Shown here: positions 9,113-16,356 of the stretch, piece after piece
How positions within the stretch are numbered: position 1 is the first letter of the stretch
How the letters are laid out: each line of letters starts with the position of its first letter
Source: Brevundimonas variabilis
GTDB taxonomy: Bacteria > Pseudomonadota > Alphaproteobacteria > Caulobacterales > Caulobacteraceae
DNA: 64,000 nt
Direction: 5' to 3'
Assembly: GCF_014199945.1 (NCBI RefSeq)
Contig: NZ_JACHOR010000002.1
Coordinates: 1 to 64,000, forward strand
Translations under genes and position numbers: made by a program
The notes under the pieces: generated by a model
Databases searched by the model: none
Seen by the model: the letters and a program-made list of their open reading frames with translations, nothing else
Told to the model about the DNA's origin: nothing

Positions 9113-9691
9113 ATGAGCCGTCCTGATCTGGTGCTGGCTTCGGCCAGCCCGCGCCGCATCGAATTGCTGGCGCAACTGGGCATCGTGCCCGATCGTATCG
9201 ACCCCGCCGACATTGACGAGACCCCGCTCAGGGACGAGACGCCATCGCGTCTGGCGGTCCGGCTGGCCCGAACCAAGGCCGCAGTGGTGGCCGGGCGATC
9301 TTCGGGTTGCGTGATCCTCGCCGCAGACACCGTGGTCGCGGTCGGTCGCCGGCTGCTGGAGAAACCGCGTGATGCGGCTGAGGCCACAGCCTTCCTGAAC
9401 CTCCTGTCAGGTCGCAATCACCGTGTCTTCACGGCGGTAGCGGTGGCCGCCCATGGACATGTGCTCAGCCGGGTGGTCGATACGCGTGTCTCCTTCAAGG
9501 TCCTGTCTCCCGCCGAGATACGAGACTACGTCGCGACGCAAGACTGGCGCGGCAAGGCAGGCGGATATGGAATCCAGGGACCGGCGGGTGCTTTCGTCGT
9601 CAGGATCGTGGGCAGCCATCCGGCGGTGATGGGCCTGCCTCTGTTCGAGACGACGAACCTCCTCGCCGGGGTCGGCTGGCGAAACCCGTGA
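9113..9691 (+). CDS. maf: Maf-like nucleoside triphosphate pyrophosphatase
   Basis: The 192-residue protein is a Maf/HAM1-superfamily pyrophosphatase thought to hydrolyse non-canonical or modified NTPs such as dTTP/UTP analogues. It opens with LVLASASPRRIELLAQLGI, has the DETP segment near residue 37, ILAADTVVAVGRRLLEKP around 65-85, and the GKAGGYGIQGPAGAF motif near 150. It begins 13 bases after infA and overlaps the next gene by GTGA. Substrate preference cannot be set from sequence by eye. Confidence 0.93.
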   Translation: MSRPDLVLASASPRRIELLAQLGIVPDRIDPADIDETPLRDETPSRLAVRLARTKAAVVAGRSSGCVILAADTVVAVGRRLLEKPRDAAEATAFLNLLSGRNHRVFTAVAVAAHGHVLSRVVDTRVSFKVLSPAEIRDYVATQDWRGKAGGYGIQGPAGAFVVRIVGSHPAVMGLPLFETTNLLAGVGWRNP

Positions 9692-10710
9692 GCGACCTCG
9701 AGGTCTTTCTGGACGACACGCCCGGTGAGACGCGGGGCGTGATGGTACGAAACGGCCGGTTCGAGCGATTGCTGATTCAGCGTGACCGCGAGCCGATCGC
9801 GGTTCGGCTCGGCAGCCGGTCTGTGGGGCGGGTCGTCGAAATCAATCCCGGACTAGGGGCGGCCTTCCTTGACCTTGGGGCGGGGTCGCCTGCATTCCTC
9901 CCGCTGCCAAAAGGCCAGCAACTGGCCGTCGGCCAGAAGCTTGACGTCATCGTCGTGTCCGAACCGCGGGGCACCAAGGGGGCGACGTTGCGCTTGCTGG
10001 GCGAGGGGCAGGGAGAGCCGCGACTTTTGCAGCCCGGCCCTGACGTCGCGACCCAGCTTGCAGCGCTCGCACCTGATGCCGGCCTGCAAACCGGCCTCGC
10101 TGCGATCCGTGCCGGTATGGAAGCAGCGGAAGAGGCCCTGTCCAGCCGGTTCCTGCTGAGCGACCTGGGGCTGGATCTTTCGGTTGAGCGCACTCGGGCC
10201 ATGATCACAGTCGACATTGATCATGACGGCACTGCAGGTCGAAAAGGCCGGGACCGAGCAAATCTCGAAGGTCTCCGGCAAGCCGCGCGGCTCATCCGGC
10301 TGAAAAGCTGGGGAGGTCTGGTGGCGATCGATCTGGTCGGATCGGTCCATGATGCAAAGACGATCGGTGCAGCGGCACGCGGGGCGTTTGGCGCCGATCC
10401 GCAGATCGTCTACGGGCCCCTGAACCGGTTTGGCGTCATGCAACTGGCGATGCCCTGGCGTGAACGTCCGGTATCTTCGTCGCTTTTGCCAGACGATACT
10501 GCCAGCGGAGCAGAGACCTCGGCCATCGCCCTGGTGCGCGAGGCGAGGGCGACGCTCCTATCGAACACAACCGTGCCTCGGTACCGGGTAACCTGTGGAA
10601 CGGCTGAGGCTGCTTTTGCAAAAGCCTGGCTCGATCAGCTCGGGCCGCGCGTTGGCGTTGTGGTCGATCCCGCTCTGAGGGCCGGTGAAGGCTCCATCCA
10701 GGAAGGCTGA
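9688..10710 (+). CDS. Short RNase E/G family protein
   Basis: This 340-residue protein resembles RNase G but is shorter (usual about 480-500). It has an S1-like N-terminal half (VGRVVEINPGLGAAFLDLG, about residues 46-64) and the two family Asp positions seen as MITVDIDHD (about 171-179) and GLVAIDLVGS (about 211-220). The CPxCxG zinc-link and the small domain after it are not present. It starts at GTG, overlapping the maf stop by 4 bases, and is followed by yacG. A role in mRNA or rRNA processing is inferred from family; activity without the zinc link is uncertain. Confidence 0.75.
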   Translation: MSDLEVFLDDTPGETRGVMVRNGRFERLLIQRDREPIAVRLGSRSVGRVVEINPGLGAAFLDLGAGSPAFLPLPKGQQLAVGQKLDVIVVSEPRGTKGATLRLLGEGQGEPRLLQPGPDVATQLAALAPDAGLQTGLAAIRAGMEAAEEALSSRFLLSDLGLDLSVERTRAMITVDIDHDGTAGRKGRDRANLEGLRQAARLIRLKSWGGLVAIDLVGSVHDAKTIGAAARGAFGADPQIVYGPLNRFGVMQLAMPWRERPVSSSLLPDDTASGAETSAIALVREARATLLSNTTVPRYRVTCGTAEAAFAKAWLDQLGPRVGVVVDPALRAGEGSIQEG

Positions 10711-10713
10711 TCC

Positions 10714-10878
10714 ATGGCACTCTGTCCCATCTGCGAGCGCAAGCCGGCTGTCGAAGCCTATCGTCCCTTCTGTTCCCGGCGGTGTGCGGATGTCGACCTG
10801 AACCGCTGGTTCACGGGGAGCTATGCCATCCCGGTGCGGGCGGATGAGCCGACGGACGATGAGCCGATGGACGAGTAA
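10714..10878 (+). CDS. yacG: YacG, zinc-binding DNA gyrase inhibitor family
   Basis: The 54-residue protein begins MALCPICERKP and carries the four-Cys zinc knuckle CPIC...CSRRC, followed by DVDLNRWFTGSYAIP, which together define YacG. In E. coli YacG binds GyrB and inhibits gyrase; the same role is inferred here. An acidic C-terminal tail (DEPTDDEPMDE) completes it. It is the last gene of the infA-maf-RNase cluster, three bases after the previous stop, and precedes tRNA-Phe. Confidence 0.93.
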   Translation: MALCPICERKPAVEAYRPFCSRRCADVDLNRWFTGSYAIPVRADEPTDDEPMDE

Positions 10879-10953
10879 CAAAGTCACACAATCCGGGATG
10901 GACACCCCGGATTGGCTCGCTTATAGACCCCGCTCTCGCGTTACGACGCCTGC

Positions 10954-11029
10954 GCCTGGGTAGCTCAGTTGGTAGAGCAGCGGATTGAAAATCCGCGTGT
11001 CGGTGGTTCGAATCCGCCCCCAGGCACCA
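10954..11029 (+). tRNA. tRNA-Phe, anticodon GAA
   Basis: The 76-base gene includes encoded CCA. Acceptor GCCTGGG pairs with CCCAGGC, the D-arm is GCTC/GAGC, the anticodon loop TTGAAAA gives GAA, and the T-arm is CGGTG-type with loop TTCGAAT. It lies 75 bases after yacG; a TTATAGA sequence about 30 bases upstream could be its -10 box. Confidence 0.96.
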
Positions 11030-11457
11030 TTCCCGATAAATCCCTGGTCGTTTGCCTTCGGCGGCCCATCGCCTTGCCAGGCAATCTCGGCATAATCCGC
11101 CGTCAAGGCATCATGAAAATGTCGCTTTAGCGTGTTGCAGCGGGCTTTTTCGATCTGTGACCGCAGAAGCTGCGAAAAGACGCCCTTCTGACTTGACGCT
11201 CCGGGATCGCTTCGCCAAAGGAGCTTGACCGCTTTCATCTTTAGTTAGCGTCTGGCGTGTCGCGGAACTCTGTTCTTCGACACGTCGATCGTCAGGGTGA
11301 CCTTCGGGCAACCGGATGCGATACTGAGACGTTCCGGAGTTTGAGCCAGATGGCTCGGACGACGGGACAAACCGATTTTCATGGAGGGGCGGTCGCATGT
11401 TGCGGCCAGTCTCTAGGGTTCCATAGTCAGCCCAAGAAAAGCAGGAACTGGCGCACA
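11030..11457. other. Gene-free interval between tRNA-Phe and exbB
   Basis: This 428-base stretch has no gene I can support and is visibly richer in A/T than the flanking genes, especially 11030-11260. Minus-strand translation of 11030-11238 gives a continuous frame, but part of it reads through the tRNA and no family is recognisable. The exbB promoter presumably lies in the right half; no clear box stands out. Confidence 0.5.
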
Positions 11458-12354
11458 ATGCTCGACCGTAACAAGAACTTCATTCTGGCCCTCGCTGGTG
11501 CCGCCGTGCTGATGGCCGGCGCTCCTGCCCTGGCACAGGACGCTGCCGCTCCGGCCGCAGCCACAGCTCCGGCCGCAGAGACAGCGGCTCCGACGACGAC
11601 CGCACCGGTCGCTGCCGAAGCTGCCCCCGTCGAAGACGTCGCTGGCGAAGACGCCGGCGGCCATTCGGGCGGCATCACCCCGATCTCGATGTTCATGGAC
11701 TCAGGCCTGATCGTTAAGGTCGTGATGATCGGCCTGATCCTGGCCTCCATTTTCTCGTGGACCCTGCTGATCATCAAGCTGATCGAGTTCGGTTCGCTGA
11801 ACAAGAAGACCGACACCTTCCTCGAGAACTTCCGTCAGGCCCGCACCATCGCAGACATGCGCAAGGTGGCGGCGTCGGACGAGTTCGACGGTAACCCGCT
11901 GGCCGACATGGCCGCCGCGGCAACTGAGGAAGTCGAACTGTCGCGTCAGGCCGGCCTGAACGTTGTCGGCGAGCACCGTGACTCGGCGCTCTTCCGCGCC
12001 CAGACTGCCGTGTCCGCGGTGCAGTCGGGTCTTGCAGGTCGCCTGTCGGCTGGTCAGATGTTCCTGGCCTCGACCGGTTCGATCGGCCCGTTCGTGGGTC
12101 TGTTCGGTACCGTTTACGGGATCATGAACTCCTTCATCGGGATCGCCGAGTCCAACACGACCAACCTGGCCGTCGTTGCTCCGGGTATCGCCGAGGCCCT
12201 GCTCGCCACCGGTATCGGCCTGTTCGCCGCTATCCCGGCCGTTATCTTCTACAACTACTTCAACACCCGTATCGCCGCCTATGGCACCCGCTCGGACGGC
12301 TTCAACGCTGAACTGATGAACGCCATCTCGCGTCAGCTCGACAAGGGAGCTTAA
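11458..12354 (+). CDS. exbB: ExbB/TolQ-type proton channel protein
   Basis: The 298-residue inner-membrane protein is the proton-channel partner of ExbD and energises TonB. It starts with a cleavable-looking signal segment (FILALAGAAVLMAGAPALAQ) and an Ala/Pro/Thr-rich linker to about residue 75. The conserved part follows: helix VKVVMIGLILASIFSWTLLIIKLIEF, a cytoplasmic domain, and MotA/TolQ/ExbB motifs GPFVGLFGTVYGIMNSFIGI and GIAEALLATGIGLFAAIPAV. The long N-terminal extension is common in alphaproteobacterial ExbB. Five bases separate it from exbD. TonB at the end of the cluster makes Exb more likely than Tol. Confidence 0.93.
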   Translation: MLDRNKNFILALAGAAVLMAGAPALAQDAAAPAAATAPAAETAAPTTTAPVAAEAAPVEDVAGEDAGGHSGGITPISMFMDSGLIVKVVMIGLILASIFSWTLLIIKLIEFGSLNKKTDTFLENFRQARTIADMRKVAASDEFDGNPLADMAAAATEEVELSRQAGLNVVGEHRDSALFRAQTAVSAVQSGLAGRLSAGQMFLASTGSIGPFVGLFGTVYGIMNSFIGIAESNTTNLAVVAPGIAEALLATGIGLFAAIPAVIFYNYFNTRIAAYGTRSDGFNAELMNAISRQLDKGA

Positions 12355-12359
12355 GCGCG

Positions 12360-12797
12360 ATGGCAGCCAAACTCGGTGGTGGCGGGGGCGGCAAGTACCA
12401 CGTCGAGCAGAACAGCGAGATCAACGTCACGCCGTTCGTGGACATCATGCTTGTCCTGCTCATCATCTTCATGGTGGCCGCGCCTCTGGCCACCGTGTCG
12501 GTTGTGATCAAACTGCCCCGCGCCGTGGCCCCGCCCCAGACCAACCCGCCCAAGCCGGTGTTCATCTCCATCCAGAACGATGGTGACGTGTTCATCGGGG
12601 ACGGCCGGTCCAGTGTCGACATGCTGGGAGACGACCTGAGACGCCTGATTGGCGGTCGCAATCCGGATGAAGAGCGTATCTTCATCCGGGCCGACCAGAC
12701 CACCCGCTACGGCACCTTCATGCAAGTCATGAACGCCCTGCAGGACAACGGCTTCTACAGCGTTGCTCTCGTCGGCGAAGACACGTCAAAGCAGTAG
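12360..12797 (+). CDS. exbD: ExbD/TolR-type biopolymer transport protein
   Basis: The 145-residue protein has the classic layout: short cytoplasmic N-terminus with INVTPFVDIMLVLLIIFMV, in which the Asp of FVDIMLV is the proton-carrying residue, one transmembrane helix, and a periplasmic domain. It forms the motor with ExbB. Gly-rich residues (GGGGGG) precede the helix. It lies five bases after exbB and 13 before tonB, so the three are one operon. Confidence 0.95.
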   Translation: MAAKLGGGGGGKYHVEQNSEINVTPFVDIMLVLLIIFMVAAPLATVSVVIKLPRAVAPPQTNPPKPVFISIQNDGDVFIGDGRSSVDMLGDDLRRLIGGRNPDEERIFIRADQTTRYGTFMQVMNALQDNGFYSVALVGEDTSKQ

Positions 12798-12810
12798 AGA
12801 CGGGTAATCC

Positions 12811-13542
12811 ATGACAGACACACCTGTTGAGTACCATCGCAGTCGCTATGATGCCCCTCGCAAGAAGGGCTTCATGGGGGTCTCCCCGGCCATCTGGGCT
12901 GGCGCGCTCCTGGTCGTCACGATCCTGTTCGGGATCCTGATCTTCTACGTGCAGCAGACCAAGTTTAAACTGAACGAGTTCAACTACGTTGATGAATCGG
13001 TCGATGTGGAGCTGATCGAGCCGGCACCGCCGCCTCCGCCGCCTCCGCCTCCGCCGCCGCCTCCGCCGGACACGCCCCCGCCGCCCAAGCTGCAGGTGCG
13101 CCCGCCGGTCATCAATACCCTGGCACCTCCGCCACCGGTGACCCTTCCGATCGAGCCGACGAAGAAGGAAGACCGCGTCGAATACACGGGCCCCCCCGTG
13201 ATCGTTCCCGGTCCGCCTCCGCCGCCAGCTCCTCCGGCACCGGTCCGGCCGTCGGTGATCACGAACGTCCAGTGGTCACGCCGCCCGTCCGTTACCGGCG
13301 ACGACTTCCCGGCCCGAGCTCTTGAGCGCGGCATTGGGGGTTCGGCTACCGTGCGCTGTACAGCCCAGGCCAACGGGCGTCCGGCAAACTGTCAGGTCAC
13401 GGCTGAAGAGCCTGCTGGTCAAGGGTTCGGTCGAGCAGCCGTACGGGTCGCGCAGCGTGGCCAGCTCTCCCCGGCAACGGTGGATGGTGCAGCCCGAGAT
13501 GCGTCGTTCAACGTGACGATCCGCTTCCCGGTGCCTGAGTAA
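12811..13542 (+). CDS. tonB: TonB energy transducer
   Basis: The 243-residue protein links the ExbBD motor to outer-membrane TonB-dependent receptors. It has a cytoplasmic N-terminus, a single membrane helix (AIWAGALLVVTILFGILIFYV, about residues 27-47), a long periplasmic Pro-rich spacer including 14 consecutive Pro, and a C-terminal TonB domain (about 165-243) with GGSATVRCTAQANGRPANCQV and the end NVTIRFPVPE. It is the last gene of the operon and is followed by a strong terminator. Confidence 0.94.
   Translation: MTDTPVEYHRSRYDAPRKKGFMGVSPAIWAGALLVVTILFGILIFYVQQTKFKLNEFNYVDESVDVELIEPAPPPPPPPPPPPPPPDTPPPPKLQVRPPVINTLAPPPPVTLPIEPTKKEDRVEYTGPPVIVPGPPPPPAPPAPVRPSVITNVQWSRRPSVTGDDFPARALERGIGGSATVRCTAQANGRPANCQVTAEEPAGQGFGRAAVRVAQRGQLSPATVDGAARDASFNVTIRFPVPE
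13027..13068 (+). repeat. CCG/CCT run coding 14 consecutive prolines in TonB
   Basis: Fourteen Pro codons in a row, alternating irregularly between CCG and CCT, form a trinucleotide repeat in the TonB spacer. Such runs need elongation factor P for smooth translation and are prone to length change. Confidence 0.9.
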
Positions 13543-13569
13543 CTTGAGAAGCTCCTAGACGAAGACCAG

Positions 13570-13603
13570 CGCCCCGAGGGAAACCTCGGGGCGTTTCCTT
13601 TTG
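13570..13603 (+). terminator. Intrinsic terminator of exbB-exbD-tonB
   Basis: A 10-bp stem (13570-13579 with 13584-13593) closed by GAAA is followed by TTTCCTTTTG. It lies 28 bases after the tonB stop. Confidence 0.9.
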
Positions 13604-13622
13604 CGTCTTGCGCAGTGTCTGC

Positions 13623-13652
13623 TTGATCGCGACGAACAGGCCCGCTAAAGAC
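13623..13652 (+). promoter_or_regulatory. Putative promoter of tRNA-His
   Basis: TTGATC at 13623-13628 and GCTAAAGAC at 13644-13652 resemble the Caulobacter housekeeping boxes TTGACG and GCTANAWC, with 15 bases between, and lie 20 bases before the tRNA. Confidence 0.45.
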
Positions 13653-13671
13653 CGCCCCTCGCGAAGAGCGC

Positions 13672-13748
13672 GCCGCCTTAGCTCAGTTGGTTAGAGCGCC
13701 GGTTTGTGGAACCGGAGGTCCTCAGTTCAAGCCTGAGAGGCGGTACCA
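13672..13748 (+). tRNA. tRNA-His, anticodon GTG, lacking G-1
   Basis: The 77-base gene includes encoded CCA. Acceptor GCCGCCT pairs with AGGCGGT (position 1-72 is a G-U wobble), the anticodon loop TTGTGGA gives GTG, and the T-arm is CTCAG/CTGAG with loop TTCAAGC. The base before G1 is C and the discriminator is A73, so the usual G-1:C73 identity pair is absent, as known for a group of alphaproteobacteria with a distinct HisRS. The opposite-strand patatin gene ends inside its T-arm. Confidence 0.95.
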
Positions 13749-15508
13749 TCTTCCGCGACGGCCATTGTGCCACCCGCGGCCATCGCCGCCGCACGTCGTT
13801 TCCTCAGCATGCCGATCGGTCCTTCCAGCTTCGCCAACATCTGGACGGTCGCCTTGTAACCCGCCGCGACGACGGGGTCGTAGATCTTCCAGTCCCGGAT
13901 ATCGGCCCCAGTGGGCTCCGGACGGATCAGCAGGTCGGTGTCCGCTCGCGACCGTGTCAGTTCCGCGTCCGAGGTGATCGTGGCCGACCGCATCAGGATC
14001 GAGACGATGGGAGGGCCGCCTCTCCAGGCTCCGGACAGGATCCAGCGCCACCATGACGGTGGATTTTCCAGCGCACGAGCATCGACGCCGCGCGACTGCG
14101 ACATGTCGACCCCGATCGTGGGACCCGCATTCTGCATCCGCATGACATCGGTCGGGAAATTCTTGATCACCGCACCATCCACCAGCACGGCACCGTCCAT
14201 GACGACCGGCGGCATCACGCCGGGAATGGAGATCGAGGCCCGGATGGCACGTCGCAGCAGGCCCCGGCGGTGGATTTCTATCCGCCCGGTCGTCAGGTTC
14301 GATGACACGGCAAAGAAGGGCAGGGGCAGGTCGGCGATATCCACGTCGCCATAGGCCTGCTCGAGCAGTCGAGCGACCTTGCCGGCCCGGGTCATGGCGA
14401 TGATCGGGACGGCGATGTCGGACAGCGGATCCGACGTCACAAAGGCCTTGCGAATACGGGCCTCGAGGTCCTCATCGCTCCAGCCAAGAGCCGGGCCAGC
14501 GGCGATCACGGCACCCATCGAGGCGCCGCCGAGAAAATCGAAGGTCACGCCCGCCTCACGCAGCGCGCGGATGGCCCCGATGTGGGCATAGGCCCTGGCT
14601 CCACCGCCTGACAAAACCAGGCCGACCGCCGTCCCTGTCAGCACCCGCGCGATCCGTGCGGCATCGTCTGCATTGCCATCGATGGCATGGAACCAGCGTC
14701 CGGGATCCAGCGTGTCCAGCCAGATGGACGTATTTGCGGGCCGCGTCATCCGCGCATCGCGCAGGAGGATCAGATCCGTGAACTGGTGGACATCGGGCAG
14801 GCCCCTGCGGCCCGGCGCGACCGGGGGCGGGACTGTCAGGCTGTCGCCGACAATGAACAGCCGGTCCACCTGTCGAGCGCAGAGTGCAGCCCACGAGGGC
14901 TGGTCCTGCTCGGCGATGTAGAGAACGAAATCGTGCGAGTCCTCGACGCGCGAGAACCACTCCGACAACGAGGTCAGCGCCGTGTGATCCACCACCTGAC
15001 AGGTGAACCCGAGCGCGCGGACAGCGGCGGCGATCCGGTCGACGAAGGGGCGGATAGGCCGGGTCCGCGCTGAAGTGAAGCCGAACACGCTGGGCTCTGC
15101 CGCACCGGTCGTGGTCTCGCGGGCGCGACGCAGCATCAGTCGCGACAGCTCGATCATCACGTCGGGTCGGGTCCGCACGGCATCGAGGAAGGCCTCGCGC
15201 GGCAAGGCCAGGATCTCGGAGTCCCGCAGGGCAACGACATTGGCGGAATGCGCGAGGCCAGCGATCATGGCCATCTCGCCGACCGGTTCGCCCGGCTTCA
15301 CGACGCCAAGGAACTGCGGCGGGAGGCCCTCCTCATGGCGGAACACACCCAGACGGCCCGAGCGGACGAGATACAGGGTGTCGGCGGCGTCCCCGGCCTG
15401 AAACAGCCGCTCTCCGCCGGTCAGGGCGAACCAGCTGGCCGCGGTGTCGCGATCCTCGAAGAGCTGGGCGAGGGCGGCTTCCAGCGTGTCGGTTCGGGCA
15501 AGGGCCAT
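13727..15508 (-). CDS. Patatin-like phospholipase with cyclic-nucleotide-binding domain
   Basis: The 593-residue protein has an N-terminal cNMP-binding/Crp-like domain (about 20-130, with GEPVGEMAMIAG), a middle region (about 145-290), and a patatin lipase domain with the oxyanion loop GGGARAYAHIG (301-311), the nucleophile Ser330 in GGASMG, and the Asp of VDGAVIKNFP. The layout is like neuropathy target esterase and bacterial RssA/YlbK relatives, pointing to phospholipase or lysophospholipase activity; the ligand is unknown. No signal peptide is clear. Its 3' end overlaps the opposite-strand tRNA-His by 22 bases, so the last codons are antisense to the tRNA T-arm and acceptor. Confidence 0.88.
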   Translation of the reverse strand: MALARTDTLEAALAQLFEDRDTAASWFALTGGERLFQAGDAADTLYLVRSGRLGVFRHEEGLPPQFLGVVKPGEPVGEMAMIAGLAHSANVVALRDSEILALPREAFLDAVRTRPDVMIELSRLMLRRARETTTGAAEPSVFGFTSARTRPIRPFVDRIAAAVRALGFTCQVVDHTALTSLSEWFSRVEDSHDFVLYIAEQDQPSWAALCARQVDRLFIVGDSLTVPPPVAPGRRGLPDVHQFTDLILLRDARMTRPANTSIWLDTLDPGRWFHAIDGNADDAARIARVLTGTAVGLVLSGGGARAYAHIGAIRALREAGVTFDFLGGASMGAVIAAGPALGWSDEDLEARIRKAFVTSDPLSDIAVPIIAMTRAGKVARLLEQAYGDVDIADLPLPFFAVSSNLTTGRIEIHRRGLLRRAIRASISIPGVMPPVVMDGAVLVDGAVIKNFPTDVMRMQNAGPTIGVDMSQSRGVDARALENPPSWWRWILSGAWRGGPPIVSILMRSATITSDAELTRSRADTDLLIRPEPTGADIRDWKIYDPVVAAGYKATVQMLAKLEGPIGMLRKRRAAAMAAGGTMAVAEDGTASQA

Positions 15509-15573
15509 GAAGAACCTATGGCTGATTCGGATGAAAGGTTACCCAACCGCGCCAAACAATGCGGTGCAGTCGG

Positions 15574-16314
15574 TCAGACGCGGCAGGCCCGCCAGCCGGC
15601 CTCGACCGGCAGAATGTCCAGACCGGCGGCCTTCGCCAACCGGATCACCCGGTCCAGATCGTCGGGGGTACACCCATAGGCTGTCGGGCTGTCCATGACG
15701 TCATGACCGTAGGCGATCAGCCATCCGCGCGAAGCGGCAGTCTGCTGCATCAGAGCCTCGAGGTCGTAACCCGGCAGCCGTCGGGACTCCAGGCCGATCG
15801 CCTTCAACAACGGCCGGTCGCTGCGAGCCTGGTTGATGCCGTTGATGACGCCGCGCGCAAACTCGAACCGCCCGGCCACGACGGCCTTGGCCCCCAGCCC
15901 GCAGTCTCCGAATGGATAGGCAAAGCTGGTCATGACGTGGCCGTCGAGTCTCTCGCCGACCCATCGGGCATTCCGGTCAAGACTTGCCGCCAGCTCCGCA
16001 GCCGTCAGGTCCATGACACTGGCGTGCTCATAGGTATGGCACCCCACCTCATGACCGGCGACGTGCAGGGCCTGCAGGTGCTCGGTCTCGAACTGGGGAA
16101 GGCCCAGATTCGTGCCGCCCGCCAGTCCACCGCAGACATAGTAGGTCGCCTTGATGCCGTGCTCGGCAAGGATGGGACCGGCCTCGGTCCATGCGGTCAC
16201 CGGGATGTCGTCGAAGCTGAGGCTGAACACGCCGCGCGGGGGTGCAAGGGTGACGGACCGAACGCCGAGGTAGCGGGCCGCGCGACGGCGCATTTGATCG
16301 AAACGAGACTTCAT
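15574..16314 (-). CDS. Polysaccharide deacetylase family protein (NodB/CE4)
   Basis: The 246-residue protein shows the CE4 pattern: FSLSFDDIP (metal and catalytic Asp pair) near residue 36, and the metal-binding HxxxH-like GHEVGCHTYEHASV near residue 95, followed by FAYPFGD. It would remove acetyl groups from a GlcNAc-type polymer; the substrate is not indicated. No signal peptide is seen. The ATG at 16314 is chosen over one six codons earlier because homology starts soon after. It lies between the patatin gene and dinB on the same strand, separated by 65 and 42 bases. Confidence 0.85.
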   Translation of the reverse strand: MKSRFDQMRRRAARYLGVRSVTLAPPRGVFSLSFDDIPVTAWTEAGPILAEHGIKATYYVCGGLAGGTNLGLPQFETEHLQALHVAGHEVGCHTYEHASVMDLTAAELAASLDRNARWVGERLDGHVMTSFAYPFGDCGLGAKAVVAGRFEFARGVINGINQARSDRPLLKAIGLESRRLPGYDLEALMQQTAASRGWLIAYGHDVMDSPTAYGCTPDDLDRVIRLAKAAGLDILPVEAGWRACRV

Positions 16315-16356
16315 GGCGGCACCCTGACACACGGGCCTTAAGTCTCGCTGAATGCG

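Noticed and set aside
10921..11238. Minus-strand frame reading through tRNA-Phe
   Set aside because: Its C-terminal part is a translation of the tRNA itself, a known source of false proteins, and the rest has no recognisable homology.
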